Source of the DNA: Croceibacterium_A sp044506885
Lineage (GTDB): Bacteria > Pseudomonadota > Alphaproteobacteria > Sphingomonadales > Sphingomonadaceae
Length of the DNA stretch: 64,000 nucleotides
NCBI GenBank assembly: GCA_044506885.1
Contig: JBIQKC010000012.1
Coordinates: 11,166 to 75,165, forward strand
Reading direction: 5' to 3'
Positions 6,023-15,975 of the stretch are shown here, one piece after another (position 1 is the stretch's first letter; each line of letters begins with the position of its first letter). The notes under the pieces were generated by a model that worked only from the letters and a program-made list of their open reading frames with translations, was not told where the DNA came from and made no database searches. Made by a program: the position numbers and the translations under genes.

Positions 6023-8749
6023 ATGAAAACTTCGCGCCTCGGCGTCATCCGCTCGCATACCGCGATCGCTACTTCGCTCGCTTTGCTTGCAACCGGGCCG
6101 GCGTTTGCGCAGGAGAGCGGCCAGCCGGTCCAGGAAGAACAGGCTGAATCGGCCGACATCATCGTCACAGGCAGTCGCCTTGCGCGATCGAACCAATCGC
6201 AGCTCGCATCGCCGACCCAGGTGCTCGGCGAAATCGAAATCGCTGAATCCGGTTTTGTCGGCGTCGACGACCTGCTCCAGCTCAATACCGCCAATATTGG
6301 TAGCACCGGAGGTGCGCAGGACCTCGCCGGGGGTGGCGCGGACGACCGCGCAACACGATCCGCGAACCTGCGCGGGCTAGGGGTGCAGTCCACGCTGGTA
6401 TTGCTCAACGGCCGGCGCGTCGCGCACACCGACGCCTATACCAATCTCGTGGCGTTGACGCCGACCATTGCGGTCAAGCGGGTGGAGACCGTGCTTGACG
6501 GAGCATCGGCGCTCTACGGGTCGGATGCGATAGCGGGCGTGATGAACATCATCACCGACGATGCTTTCGACGGCATCCGTGTGTCGGGGCAATACACCCA
6601 TATCGACAACGCTCCGGGCTATGTGATCCAGGGGATGATCGGCGGCGGGAACGACCGCTTCCATGCGGTGCTGTCGGCCAGCTACGAATATCAGGACAAG
6701 TTGCAGGGTTACGAGCGCAACCGCACCAATTTCGACAATACATCGGGCCTGTCGCAGCCGGGCAACTACATCCTGACGTCGCGGCCGGTTGCCGCCGGGG
6801 GTGGCGATGTGATCATCGACAACGGCGTCAACGGCCCGATCAACTATTCGCAACTCTACGACCAGATTTCGACCGCGACCGGCCGTGCGAGCGTCCAGTT
6901 CGCGGACCCCTGGTGCACGGTGGACGGCACCGGCGGGATATACGCGGGGGCGAACCCGTTTCCGGACGGCTCCTGCCGCTTCAGCTATCAGCAGCGAAAT
7001 CCTATCAAGCCGCGCTCCCGCGTCACCCTCGTGCATGCCGATGCGCACTACGACGTGACCGACGATCATACCTTGTATCTGGAAGGCCGCTATTATCAGC
7101 AGGGCACCGAGCGGTTCGGAATCGCGAGCTTCCCGATCACCACCGGATCTCTGGTGGTGCCGGCCAGCAACCCGGAAAACCCGTTCGGCATTGACGCGGT
7201 GTTCCAGGGGCGTCTGCTCGGCGACCAATCGCCCGACCGGGTCGAGAAAGTCGAACTCGACGCCATGCATCTGGTGGGTGGAATGCGCGGTCCGATCGCC
7301 GCGGGGTGGGACTACGACGTGCTGGTCGCCTACTCGCGCGAGGATTCCCTTCTCAATTCAAACGACACGGACCTGATCGCGGCGCAGAGCGCGCTGAACG
7401 GTTTCGGCGGACCCAACTGCCAGGTCGACCCCCTTGGCAACCCGGCGCCCAGCGAAGTGGCGGGGCAGGGCAATTGCTTCTATTTCAGTCCTTTTGGAGA
7501 CGATCAGCAAAGCAATCCTACGGAAACCGATTACAACATCCTCACCCCCTTCTTCCGTTCGAGCGAAGCGGAAATTCGCTATGCCGAAGCGGTTGTGACC
7601 GGCGAACTCACTGACTTGCCGGGCGGTGCGCTCGGCATTGCCGTCGGCGCGCAGATTCGCGACGAACGCGAACGGATCGATCTCGATTCCGGAATCATCA
7701 ACGCGCGCTTCGGATTCCAGGGCAAGTCCCTGCCTGGAGAAGGATCGCGCACGATCAAGTCGGTGTTCGGCGAACTCTATCTTCCAATCCTGCCGATCCT
7801 CGATGTCCAGGTTGCCGGCAGATACGAGAACTACGGCGAATTCGAGACGTTCGATCCCAAGGTCGGCGTGAATTTCCGGCCGTTCGACTGGCTGTCGCTG
7901 CGCGGTTCCTACTCGACGGCGTTCCGCGCACCGGATCTGGGGGCGTCGGTTTCCGACACGGTGAATTCGGCCGTCGGACAGACTGTCGATCCGCTCGACC
8001 CCACCGATCTGGGCACGTTCCGCGTGATCCGCACAGTTTCCAACCCGAATCTCCTGCCGGAGCAGTCCAGGAATTTCAATTTCGGCGCGACGGTCGAGCC
8101 GCTGGACCGGTTACAGCTTTCGGTCGATTATTTCGATTTCAGCTTCACCGATCGCATCACGCTCGAGTCCGCCCAGCAGGTCATCAACCAGGACCCCAAC
8201 GGTCCACGCATCGTGCGTGACGAATTCGGCAGGCTGCTGTCCGTGGACATCGGGTTCTTCAACGCGGGCGCGACCAAAACCAGCGGACTCGACTTCCGGC
8301 TCGCATACCGTTTCGATCTGGGCGCGAACAGCTTTTCGATCGAGAACATGGCCACGCTCATCACCACCTACGAAGTGCAACTCGGCGCAGGGCAGGCGGT
8401 GATCGACGCGCTGGGAAGCCGCAATGCCAACAACCCCGGCGCATCCGCGCCGAAGTTTCGCGACAACGCGCGGATAGGCTGGCGCAATGGTGCTCACAGC
8501 GCCAACGTGGCGATGCGCCATACCGGCGGAATCGCCGACGATCTCGGCGGGGGACGGATAAAGAGCTGGACGGTGTTTGACGCACAGTACGCGGTGCAGT
8601 TCGGTTCCGACCAGCGGTTCCAGGTCGCGGTCGGCGCGTTGAATCTGCTCGATGCCGAGCCGCCGAGCGCCGCGTTCACCGGCTATCTGCCTTCTCTGCA
8701 CGATGTGTTGGGGCGGCAGGCCTATATCCGATTGACCGCCGATTTCTGA
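6023..8749 (+). CDS. TonB-dependent outer-membrane receptor 1
   Basis: The product is about 908 residues. The ATG at 6023 is preceded by GGAGAG and starts a clear signal peptide (MKTSRLGVIRSHTAIATS..., cut after AFA|QE). An in-frame ATG at 5945 lacks both features. The plug starts with the TonB-box-like ADIIVTGSRL and includes STLVLLNGRRV and ASALYGSDAIAGVMNI. The barrel ends in an aromatic residue (RLTADF), as outer-membrane barrels do. Such receptors import siderophores, oligosaccharides or aromatic glycosides using the TonB proton-driven complex. The operon of esterases and CoA enzymes across the LysR gene hints at an acylated organic substrate, but the sequence does not settle it. It is not closely similar to receptors 2 and 3 in this window. 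Confidence 0.92.
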   Translation: MKTSRLGVIRSHTAIATSLALLATGPAFAQESGQPVQEEQAESADIIVTGSRLARSNQSQLASPTQVLGEIEIAESGFVGVDDLLQLNTANIGSTGGAQDLAGGGADDRATRSANLRGLGVQSTLVLLNGRRVAHTDAYTNLVALTPTIAVKRVETVLDGASALYGSDAIAGVMNIITDDAFDGIRVSGQYTHIDNAPGYVIQGMIGGGNDRFHAVLSASYEYQDKLQGYERNRTNFDNTSGLSQPGNYILTSRPVAAGGGDVIIDNGVNGPINYSQLYDQISTATGRASVQFADPWCTVDGTGGIYAGANPFPDGSCRFSYQQRNPIKPRSRVTLVHADAHYDVTDDHTLYLEGRYYQQGTERFGIASFPITTGSLVVPASNPENPFGIDAVFQGRLLGDQSPDRVEKVELDAMHLVGGMRGPIAAGWDYDVLVAYSREDSLLNSNDTDLIAAQSALNGFGGPNCQVDPLGNPAPSEVAGQGNCFYFSPFGDDQQSNPTETDYNILTPFFRSSEAEIRYAEAVVTGELTDLPGGALGIAVGAQIRDERERIDLDSGIINARFGFQGKSLPGEGSRTIKSVFGELYLPILPILDVQVAGRYENYGEFETFDPKVGVNFRPFDWLSLRGSYSTAFRAPDLGASVSDTVNSAVGQTVDPLDPTDLGTFRVIRTVSNPNLLPEQSRNFNFGATVEPLDRLQLSVDYFDFSFTDRITLESAQQVINQDPNGPRIVRDEFGRLLSVDIGFFNAGATKTSGLDFRLAYRFDLGANSFSIENMATLITTYEVQLGAGQAVIDALGSRNANNPGASAPKFRDNARIGWRNGAHSANVAMRHTGGIADDLGGGRIKSWTVFDAQYAVQFGSDQRFQVAVGALNLLDAEPPSAAFTGYLPSLHDVLGRQAYIRLTADF

Positions 8750-9035
8750 TCGTTGGCGGAATCGGCCGATCTTCGGACGGAACGATACCGCAGGCACATG
8801 AAGTCTTCTGGTACGGAACCCGGCTCTCCTGTCGGTTTTTGCCGGGCTCGCTTAAGACGGTGATTGTTTCGAGCCGATTGCTATTGGCCCGAACCGGCGC
8901 CGAAATTCGGCCCGTCGCTTCCGCTTGTGGCGCTACAGTTTGGACTGTGCGACGGCTCCGCCTGCAAGCAGGAGAGATTATGCCATGGCTGCCGCCATGA
9001 GATTGCGCATTCGTAGATCCTTCCGGAGATAGCTG

Positions 9036-10052
9036 CTATATATCATTGTTATTATTTGTAAGATGCTCCCTGGCGAAGGCCGCGGCGGCGCCATAGAGGC
9101 CGGGCTGGGGGTGGACGATGAGCTTGACCGGGATGGCGGACATCATTTCGGTGTAGCGGCCCTTGAAGCGGAAGCGCTGGCCGAAGCCGGAGTGCGGCAG
9201 CAGTTCGCGCAGGCGGTAGCCGAGCCCGCCGGCGAGCACCACCGCGCTGGCCCCGTGCGCCAGGGCATAATCGCCCGTCACGCTGCCGAGCGAGGTGCAG
9301 AAGCGGTCCACCGCCGCCGCGCACAGGCTGTCCTCGCGCGCGATGCCGCGCTGCCAGATGGTCTTGTCGTCGAGCGGATGGGCGACGCGCTTCTCGATCG
9401 TCGCCAGCGCACGGTAGATTTCGAGGATGCCGGGCCCGGAATGGACGCGTTCGGTCGAGACCCGCAGGTGCTCGCGCCGCAGCGTCGCCATCAGCCAGTC
9501 GTCGATGGCGTCGAGCGGGGCGAACTCGACATGGCCGCCTTCGGTGGACTGGACATGGTAGCCGCCGGGATAGCGATGGAAATGCGCCACGCCGAGCCCG
9601 GTGCCGGGGCCGATCACGCTGACCGTGCCTTGCTCCGGCAACGGAATGTCGGGGCCGGCGATATGGACGAACTGGTCCACAGGCGCGCGCGCGACGGCAT
9701 GGGCGACGGCGCCGAAATCGTTGATCAGCGTCACCCGGTCGAGCCCGAGCTGGTCGTCGATCGCGCTGGTACGGAAGATCCAGCTGTTGTTGGTCATGCG
9801 GATCGTCTCGCCGACGATGGGCGCGGCGATGGCGATGGATGCCGCGCGCGGGACAGGCGCGCCGATGCGGCGTTCGAACTCCTCCCACGCGGTTTGCAGG
9901 CTGGCGAACTCGCCCGTTTTCAGCATCACCGGCTCGCCCAGCGCGATTTCACCGTCCGCGGCAATCTCCGCCAGCGCAAAACGCGCGTGTGTCCCGCCAA
10001 CGTCCAGCGCAACCAGTTCGGTGGCTAAAGTCATACGGCCCGTGGTCCGCAT
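9036..10052 (-). CDS. glk: Glucokinase (E. coli Glk type)
   Basis: Glk (PF02685) of about 338 residues, phosphorylating glucose with ATP in the cytosol. The phosphate-binding motif is LVALDVGGTHARFALAE at the N-terminus, and LINDFGAVAHAV carries the catalytic Asp. STEGGHVEF and 'PGTGLGVAHF' are further Glk hallmarks. Two ATG codons fit the start: 10052, preceded by AAGG six bases upstream, and 10034 (MTLATELVALD). The first is taken here. Only eight bases separate it from the stop of the GH3 gene, so both are probably co-transcribed and glucose released by the GH3 would be phosphorylated at once. Confidence 0.92.
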   Translation of the reverse strand: MRTTGRMTLATELVALDVGGTHARFALAEIAADGEIALGEPVMLKTGEFASLQTAWEEFERRIGAPVPRAASIAIAAPIVGETIRMTNNSWIFRTSAIDDQLGLDRVTLINDFGAVAHAVARAPVDQFVHIAGPDIPLPEQGTVSVIGPGTGLGVAHFHRYPGGYHVQSTEGGHVEFAPLDAIDDWLMATLRREHLRVSTERVHSGPGILEIYRALATIEKRVAHPLDDKTIWQRGIAREDSLCAAAVDRFCTSLGSVTGDYALAHGASAVVLAGGLGYRLRELLPHSGFGQRFRFKGRYTEMMSAIPVKLIVHPQPGLYGAAAAFAREHLTNNNNDI

Positions 10053-10060
10053 TGACGACC

Positions 10061-12058
10061 TTACTTCCCCTGGAGACTGGAAACGTTTGCCCCGCGTGGG
10101 AACAGCGGCGAGCGGGTATCGTCCGGAGCGCCGGGACGCTGGCGGACTATATCCTCCATCGAAGCCGGCAATTCGAACGGCAGACGTCCGAGAGCGGCGG
10201 CTTTGCCGGTCACCACATCGAGCATCGCCGCATCGCTGGCGCCGAAATTGGCGAGGATCGTATCCGCGTGTTCGAGCACTCCGCTCAGGATGGCGGGCCG
10301 GTCGAGGAACACCGCGAACACGGTAGGGACATGCTTCTTTGCGGCGATCAGCGCATCGTATGGCGCATCGCCCGCGCGATAATCGAGCCGTCCTTCCTTG
10401 TAGCGGCTGCCGAAGAAATGATGCGGGTGCAGCATTTCCGAAGGGGCCTCGGCGCGAACGATAGCGAAGTCCGCCTCTTGCGGAGTCTCGACGACGACCA
10501 GCCCGGCCGCGCGCGCCGCGCCCGCATCGACGCCGAACAGCCACACGCGCTTGCCGCCGGCCAGCGGCAGCAGCGCGCCATCGTTCTTCAGCAGCACCTG
10601 CGCATTGCGCTGCGCGAGATCGGCGCGCGCGGCGAAAGCAGGATTGCCCAGGACTTCGCCAGCCTTCGACGGGTCGACATAGGGGTTTTCGAACAGGCCC
10701 AGCCGGAACTTCGTTTCCATGATCCTGAATACGGACTCATCGATCCGGCTTTCGGCAATCAGGCCGCGTTCGACGGCTTCGGCCAAGGGCGCGGGATCGT
10801 CCACTCCGCCGAACTGGTCCAGCCCCGCTGCCATGCCGAGAGCGAAGCGTTCCGGCTTCGACAGTTCTTCCACGCCCCATGAGGTGGCGATGTCGGCCGG
10901 TGTCTGAGGGTTATCCGCCGTCGGGTTGCGGCAAGGTTCGGGACAATCTTGCGTGATCGCCCAGTCCGATATCAGGATGCCGCGAAAACCGAGCTCCTGA
11001 CGCAGCAGATCGTCCAACAGCAACTTGCTGAACCCAGCACCGACCGGTTCGAGGGGCTTTCCGCCTATCTTCGGTCCGCGCAGGATCGGATAGGCCGGCA
11101 TGATCCCGGCTACGTTCGCCTTCAGCGCGCCGCGAAACGCATCGACATGCACGGCGAATTCTTCCGAGCTGAGATCGGCAAAACGGCCGTAATAGTTGTG
11201 GGCGTCGAACCCTTCGGGCTGGGCGCCATAGCCGGCGAAATGCTTGATCACCGCCAGCACGCCGCCATCCGCCAGCCCTTCGCTTCCACCCTGGAAGCCT
11301 TCGACATAGGCGGCCGCCATCCTGCTGGTCAGCGCGGAATCGCTGCCGAATGTGCCTAGCTGGCGTGGCCAGCGCGGTTCGGTCGCCAGATCCGCCTGCG
11401 GCGACAATGTCATATGCAGGCCGACCGCCCGGTATTCCCGGCGCGCGATGTCGCCGAACTCGCGCACCAGCGCTTCATCGCCAAGCGCGGCGAAACCGAG
11501 CGGTTCGGGCCATTGCGAGAACCCGCCGCCAACCTCGCTGGCGCCGAGCACGTATTGGAAATGGTTGCGCGGATCGGTGCTGATGGTGATCGGGATGCCG
11601 AGGCGGCTGCGCTCGCCAATCTCCTGAATGGCGTTGTTCTGTTCGGCAAGCTTTGCCGGAGCCGCTGTCAGGCGGCTGATGAAGCTCGTCACGCGCCGTT
11701 CGCCGACGGCCTTGGCCACGGCCTCCAAATCGTAGCCATCGTCCGACAGGTCGAGCCGGCCGCTACGGCCCGGCAGGCTGCCATGCAGCAGAGTGCCGAG
11801 CTTTTCGTCCAGCGTCATCCGGGCGACGATGTCGCTCGCGCGTTCGCCAGCCGAACGCCGCCAATCCTCGAACGGCGACAACCGCCCGTTGGCGTCGAGA
11901 TCGCGGAACCGCAGGCCGTCGATGACGATGACCGGCTTATGCCGGCTGCCGAGCTCGACCTGCCGCTCAGAAAACGCGATCGGCTCAGTGGAAACGCGAG
12001 CCGAATCGGCTGTCGCGCAGCCGGCCAGAATCGCGATAACGGCAACGAGCGCCATCAT
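10061..12058 (-). CDS. Glycoside hydrolase family 3 lipoprotein (beta-glucosidase-like)
   Basis: GH3 enzyme of about 665 residues. The start at 12058 (MMALVAVIAILAGC) is preceded by GAAGG and yields a lipoprotein signal with Cys14; the frame is open to an ATG at 12166 that lacks these features. An N-terminal FRDLDANGRLSPFEDW (51-66) is the acidic, EF-hand-like entry segment seen in many GH3 proteins. VIKHFAGYG (270-278) and GILISDWAI (360-368, nucleophile Asp about 365) mark the catalytic (alpha/beta)8 domain. The C-terminal sandwich domain begins around LLKNDGALLPL. It should release terminal glucose from beta-glucosides in the periplasm. The glucokinase gene is immediately downstream. Confidence 0.9.
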   Translation of the reverse strand: MMALVAVIAILAGCATADSARVSTEPIAFSERQVELGSRHKPVIVIDGLRFRDLDANGRLSPFEDWRRSAGERASDIVARMTLDEKLGTLLHGSLPGRSGRLDLSDDGYDLEAVAKAVGERRVTSFISRLTAAPAKLAEQNNAIQEIGERSRLGIPITISTDPRNHFQYVLGASEVGGGFSQWPEPLGFAALGDEALVREFGDIARREYRAVGLHMTLSPQADLATEPRWPRQLGTFGSDSALTSRMAAAYVEGFQGGSEGLADGGVLAVIKHFAGYGAQPEGFDAHNYYGRFADLSSEEFAVHVDAFRGALKANVAGIMPAYPILRGPKIGGKPLEPVGAGFSKLLLDDLLRQELGFRGILISDWAITQDCPEPCRNPTADNPQTPADIATSWGVEELSKPERFALGMAAGLDQFGGVDDPAPLAEAVERGLIAESRIDESVFRIMETKFRLGLFENPYVDPSKAGEVLGNPAFAARADLAQRNAQVLLKNDGALLPLAGGKRVWLFGVDAGAARAAGLVVVETPQEADFAIVRAEAPSEMLHPHHFFGSRYKEGRLDYRAGDAPYDALIAAKKHVPTVFAVFLDRPAILSGVLEHADTILANFGASDAAMLDVVTGKAAALGRLPFELPASMEDIVRQRPGAPDDTRSPLFPRGANVSSLQGK

Positions 12059-12534
12059 CCTGCGCCTTCTGCCGCCCGCGCTTGTCCCATGGTGGTTCCT
12101 GATCACGGTCTTGGCGCTTCCTTTACAAAATTCGGGCTGTTGGGCTGATACACTTGGCATTGGCATTCCACGTGAGGAAAACCGAGTTCGATCGGACTGC
12201 CCGATGCGGAAGCGGCATCGGACAGTCCGATCTGGCCCCGTGCGGCAGGCGAGAGGCGCCTGCCTTCGGCGCCGGCCCCATTCGCGTTCCCGGAGTCCCC
12301 ACTCAAGAAACGGCTGGAGCGCTTCGATTCTTTCGCGCTGACGGGTATTGCCTGCTGCGCCGGCCGCCGGTTACCGCCCGAGACCTCGGTTTGGCGCTGA
12401 TATTGCAAGAAAATGTTCGCCTTGCTCGGCTTCCTGGCTGCCCGCCGGCAGCCCTTGACTCCCTCCCTGTCTACTGACAACGTTGTCGTAACAATGCAGC
12501 CTCTCAAGGCGATTTGTCAAACGGAGAAGTGCCG
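12059..12534. other. 476-bp divergent regulatory region
   Basis: No convincing gene lies between the GH3 and carboxylesterase starts, although weak frames are open on both strands. The right end holds the palindrome at 12476-12487. The region must carry the promoters of the leftward GH3/glk pair and the rightward esterase. Confidence 0.6.
12476..12487. promoter_or_regulatory. LacI-type operator GACAACGTTGTC (perfect palindrome)
   Basis: A 12-base perfect palindrome with the central CpG typical of LacI/GalR operators. It ends 47 bases before the start of the carboxylesterase gene. Near-copies lie upstream of TonB receptor 2 (15873, 15918) and in the Gfo/isomerase divergon (22565), so it is the probable site of the LacI protein encoded at 20147-21238. 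Confidence 0.7.
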
Positions 12535-13965
12535 ATGATACGCAAGCAATGGGCTATCGGAGCCGCCGCACTGGCTTTCACGGTCCACTCCGCGGCCGTG
12601 GCCCAGGCGGGGCCTCAGGTGACGGTCGAAACAGGCGAACTCGCGGGATCGAGCGCGGACGGGGTCGAAAGCTGGAAAGGGATACCCTTCGCTGCCGCGC
12701 CGGTCGGGCCGCTGCGGTGGCGCGCGCCTCAGGCGGCGTCAGCATGGGACGGCGTTCGCCAGGCGACCGAGTACGGCAACGATTGCATGCAGGTGCCGTT
12801 TCCGAGCGATGCCGCGCCCTTGGGAACGCCCCCTGCGGAAGACTGTCTCTACGCCAACGTCTGGAGGCCCGCTGGCGAAACCGGCGCGCTGCCGGTGATG
12901 GTGTGGGTCTACGGCGGAGGATTCGTAAACGGCGGCGCTTCCCCGCCGACGTATTCGGGCGCCAATCTCGCCAAGCAGGGGATCCTCGTCGTCAGCTTCA
13001 ACTATCGCGTCGGCCGTTTCGGGACTTTCGCTCATCCCCAGCTTACTCGCGAAAACGCCGATGGCGGCCTTCTCGGCAACTACGGCTACATGGATCAAGT
13101 CGCGGCCTTGCAATGGGTGCAGCGCAACATCGGCGCCTTCGGCGGCGATCCGGCGAACGTGACCATCGTCGGGGAATCGGCCGGCGGCATGTCGATGCAT
13201 ACGCTGGCGACCTCGCCCTTGGCCAAGGGACTGTTCTCGAGGGCGGTTGTCATGTCCGGCGGCGATGCTCGTGGAACGAACGCCGGCGGATCCCTGACCG
13301 CCGTCGAGAAGATCGGGGTCGAATTCGCCGCCAGCAAGAATATCGCCCCGGACGATCCGGACGCGCTCGTCAAATTGCGGGCTCTGAGCGCGGAAGACGT
13401 CACCGATGGACTTAGCATGATGGCGCTGTTCACGCCCGGTCCGCGCACGTTCGCCGGTCCGTTCGTCGACGGCGCCCTGGCGGTGGATGCCGGTCTTGCC
13501 TACGATTCGGGCGCCTTCGCCAAGGTTCCGATGATGATCGGCGCGACCAGCGCGGACATCGGCGGCAAGACCGGCTTCATGGTGGCGGGCGCGCGCAGCG
13601 CATCCGCGCTGATCGCGGACAAGGGGGTGCCGGTTTACGCCTATCGTTTCTCGTACGTTGCGGAATCGGTCGGCCAGCCCGGCGCCCAGCATGCGACCGA
13701 GATACCCTTCTTCTTCGACACGACCGCAGTCAAATACGAGGAGCAGACGACACCGCGCGACATCGCCATGGGAAAGGCGGCAAGCGCTTATCTGGTCAAC
13801 TTCGTGAAGGCCGGCGACCCCAACGGCGCGAACCTGCCGGCCTGGCCGCGCTACGATCGCGCTCATGACGAGATACTGGATTTCGCCGAGGACGGAACCG
13901 CGGTGGCGCAAAAGGACCCCTGGGGACCTGAGATCGACGCGGCCGCAGCCGGTCAAACGCAATGA
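12535..13965 (+). CDS. Type-B carboxylesterase (exported)
   Basis: About 476 residues. The ATG at 12535 is preceded by GGAGAAG and starts a signal peptide ending AAVAQA; a TTG at 12514 is in frame but poorer. The alpha/beta-hydrolase features of PF00135 are present: oxyanion loop VYGGGF (125-130), nucleophile elbow GESAGG (Ser about 215), and a late His in QHATEIPFFF. The acidic member is probably the Asp of GATSADIGG, where most relatives have Glu. It is shorter than most family members (500-550). The missing part falls between that acid and the His, where the helical lid lies. It probably hydrolyses small acyl esters of plant compounds in the periplasm. The perfect LacI-type operator sits just upstream. 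Confidence 0.88.
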   Translation: MIRKQWAIGAAALAFTVHSAAVAQAGPQVTVETGELAGSSADGVESWKGIPFAAAPVGPLRWRAPQAASAWDGVRQATEYGNDCMQVPFPSDAAPLGTPPAEDCLYANVWRPAGETGALPVMVWVYGGGFVNGGASPPTYSGANLAKQGILVVSFNYRVGRFGTFAHPQLTRENADGGLLGNYGYMDQVAALQWVQRNIGAFGGDPANVTIVGESAGGMSMHTLATSPLAKGLFSRAVVMSGGDARGTNAGGSLTAVEKIGVEFAASKNIAPDDPDALVKLRALSAEDVTDGLSMMALFTPGPRTFAGPFVDGALAVDAGLAYDSGAFAKVPMMIGATSADIGGKTGFMVAGARSASALIADKGVPVYAYRFSYVAESVGQPGAQHATEIPFFFDTTAVKYEEQTTPRDIAMGKAASAYLVNFVKAGDPNGANLPAWPRYDRAHDEILDFAEDGTAVAQKDPWGPEIDAAAAGQTQ

Positions 13966-14201
13966 ACGGATTCGCCATAATCGTGGCAAAGACTTGGAGA
14001 TGAGGGAGCGGGAAGGGAGGCTTGGGACCGAGGTCCGCATCGAAACCCTGGCTCATGCGCCTCTCTTCCATACTATCCGCGTCGGCTCATTGTAGGGGCC
14101 GGACGCCGTATGCCGGATTGAATTCGAGGTATGATGGACCGCACGATCGAGGGATGTGAGGCAAGACCTGACGGTATCTCGCGGGCCTTTGGGAGGGTAA
14201 T

Positions 14202-15791
14202 ATGAATAAGCTCAAGCTTGGCGGTTGCCTGCTTCTGGCGACTGGTTCGGCATTCGCGCTCACTCCGGCGGCTCCAGCCGAAGCCGGCCGGGAAGGAAGC
14301 GCGGGCGAGCGATGTGCGGCCATGGCGGCGAACGCCTTCGGCGAGGAAGTCCGGATCACCTTGGCCGAACACAAGGCCGCCTCGCCGGCGCAGCCCGGAC
14401 CGATGGGCGGAGTGCCGGCTCTCCCCGCCCATTGCCGGATCGAAGGCGTGGTCAACGAACGCAAGGGAGCCGAAGGCAAGGACTATGGCATCCGCTTTGC
14501 GATGGCGCTTCCCGACGAATGGTTGGGGCGTTTCCTGCTGCAAGGCGGGGGCGGACTCAACGGGTCGGTGCCGCAGCCCTTCGGCCCGGTTGACATGGAC
14601 GGCCGGGCGGCGCTGGCGCGGGGCTTCGCGGTGATCGGCAGCGACAGCGGGCACCAGGGGGCGGTGTTCGACTCCAGCTTCATGGCGGATCAACGCGCGG
14701 CGCTGGACTTCGCTGAAACCTCGGTCCGCACGGTCGCGCTGCTCGGCAAGGAACTGACTGCGGCCTACTACGGCGAGCGTGCCCGGCACGACTACATGGC
14801 CGGCTGTTCCACCGGCGGGCGCGAGGGAATGCTCGCCTCCCAGCGGTATCCCGAACTGTTCGACGGTATCGTGGTCGGCGCGCCGGCCATGCGCACAGGC
14901 GCTTCCAATCTGGGCGTTGAATATACGCAGGTGCTTTTCAACCGCGCGGCCCCCAAGGGCCCGGACGGCAAGCCGATCATGAGCCAGGTGCTGACCGACG
15001 GCGATCGCAAGACCATCCTGGATGGGCTGCTGGCGCAATGCGACGCGCTGGACGGCCTCGATGACGGGATCATCGAGAACGTCGCCCAATGCAAATTCCA
15101 GCCCGCGAAGCTGCAATGCGCCGGGGGCGAGCAGGATGGCTGCCTCAGCGCCGATAAGGTCACGGCGCTCGAAAAGGGATTTGCCGGACCGTTCGACAAG
15201 GCGGGCTATCCGATCTACGCGCCGATGGCCTTCGATACGGGCATCGTTGCGAAGCCGATGGGCTACCTGCCCACTGGCGGGCCGGGCCCGTTCGGGCCGC
15301 CGAGCGATGCGACCGAGATCGATCTGGACGCGCGTATCCACGCCATCCGCAACGACGCGGTCCAGCGGTTGATCGACACCAATTACTGGACCAACCTCAA
15401 CACCTTCCTCGATCGGGGCGGGAAGATGCTGTTCTATCACGGTGTGTCGGACTTCTGGTTCTCGCCGTTCGACACGTGGGATTATTACCAACGCGCGGCG
15501 GAGACGAACGGCAGCGCGTTTACCGACGCCAGCCGGTTCTACATGGTCCCCGGAATGCTGCACTGCGGGGGCGGCAACGCGTTCGACCGGTTCGACATGC
15601 TGGGCGCGATGGTCGAGTGGGTGGAGAACGGCAAGGCCCCCGGCGACATCACCGCGCACCGCAGCGATCGCCCGGAGGAGTCGCGTCCGTTGTGCCCCTA
15701 TCCCGCATACCCGGCTTACGTCGGCGGCGACAGGACCAGGGCCAGCAGTTTTCAGTGCCGAACCCCGGAGAGGGACGGAACCGCGAGCTAA
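14202..15791 (+). CDS. Tannase/feruloyl esterase family hydrolase (exported)
   Basis: The 529-residue product starts at an ATG preceded by GGGAGG. It has a signal peptide (MNKLKLGGCLLLATGSAFA...) and the PF07519 core. Nucleophile Ser203 is in GCSTGGREG. The Asp-rich calcium site is in CDALDGLDDGII, and the catalytic His is in VPGMLHCGGGNAFDRF. These enzymes hydrolyse galloyl esters (tannase) or hydroxycinnamoyl esters (feruloyl esterase) in the periplasm or on the cell surface. The Cys before the Ser and the Cys after the His (CS...HC) match the disulfide-linked pair that defines the family. It lies between a type-B carboxylesterase and TonB receptor 2. Which acyl group it removes cannot be read from the sequence. 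Confidence 0.9.
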   Translation: MNKLKLGGCLLLATGSAFALTPAAPAEAGREGSAGERCAAMAANAFGEEVRITLAEHKAASPAQPGPMGGVPALPAHCRIEGVVNERKGAEGKDYGIRFAMALPDEWLGRFLLQGGGGLNGSVPQPFGPVDMDGRAALARGFAVIGSDSGHQGAVFDSSFMADQRAALDFAETSVRTVALLGKELTAAYYGERARHDYMAGCSTGGREGMLASQRYPELFDGIVVGAPAMRTGASNLGVEYTQVLFNRAAPKGPDGKPIMSQVLTDGDRKTILDGLLAQCDALDGLDDGIIENVAQCKFQPAKLQCAGGEQDGCLSADKVTALEKGFAGPFDKAGYPIYAPMAFDTGIVAKPMGYLPTGGPGPFGPPSDATEIDLDARIHAIRNDAVQRLIDTNYWTNLNTFLDRGGKMLFYHGVSDFWFSPFDTWDYYQRAAETNGSAFTDASRFYMVPGMLHCGGGNAFDRFDMLGAMVEWVENGKAPGDITAHRSDRPEESRPLCPYPAYPAYVGGDRTRASSFQCRTPERDGTAS

Positions 15792-15872
15792 GGCGCGCAG
15801 CTCGAAGGCTGGCGGTTCCCCGACGGTAGGATTTGGAGCGACTGCTCCAAAAATTTCAGGTGGGGCGTTCAA

Positions 15873-15884
15873 GACAAGGTTGTC
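15873..15884. promoter_or_regulatory. LacI-type operator-like site, distal (GACAAGGTTGTC)
   Basis: It matches GACAACGTTGTC at 11 of 12 positions; the half-sites GACAA and TTGTC are intact and only the centre differs. It lies 45 bases, centre to centre, upstream of the proximal site at 15918, in the leader of TonB receptor 2. Confidence 0.5.
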
Positions 15885-15917
15885 ATCTCAAGTTCGAGGT
15901 AGTAGGCCTCACGCAAA

Positions 15918-15929
15918 GACAACGATGTC
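15918..15929. promoter_or_regulatory. LacI-type operator-like site, proximal (GACAACGATGTC)
   Basis: It matches GACAACGTTGTC at 11 of 12 positions. It ends 46 bases before the receptor start, almost the same distance as the perfect site upstream of the carboxylesterase gene. Confidence 0.6.
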
Positions 15930-15975
15930 ACAGCAATTGGTGACGGGCTCGAAGCCCGCGCAAGGGGAGGGAAAC

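Noticed and set aside
8817..8846. Possible terminator hairpin (CCCGGC...GCCGGG) after TonB receptor 1
   Set aside because: Only a six-base stem with a long loop and no following T-run; too weak to annotate.
15442..15975. Upstream extension of the TonB receptor 2 frame into the tannase gene
   Set aside because: The extension has no signal peptide or domain; the receptor has its own ribosome site and signal peptide at 15976.
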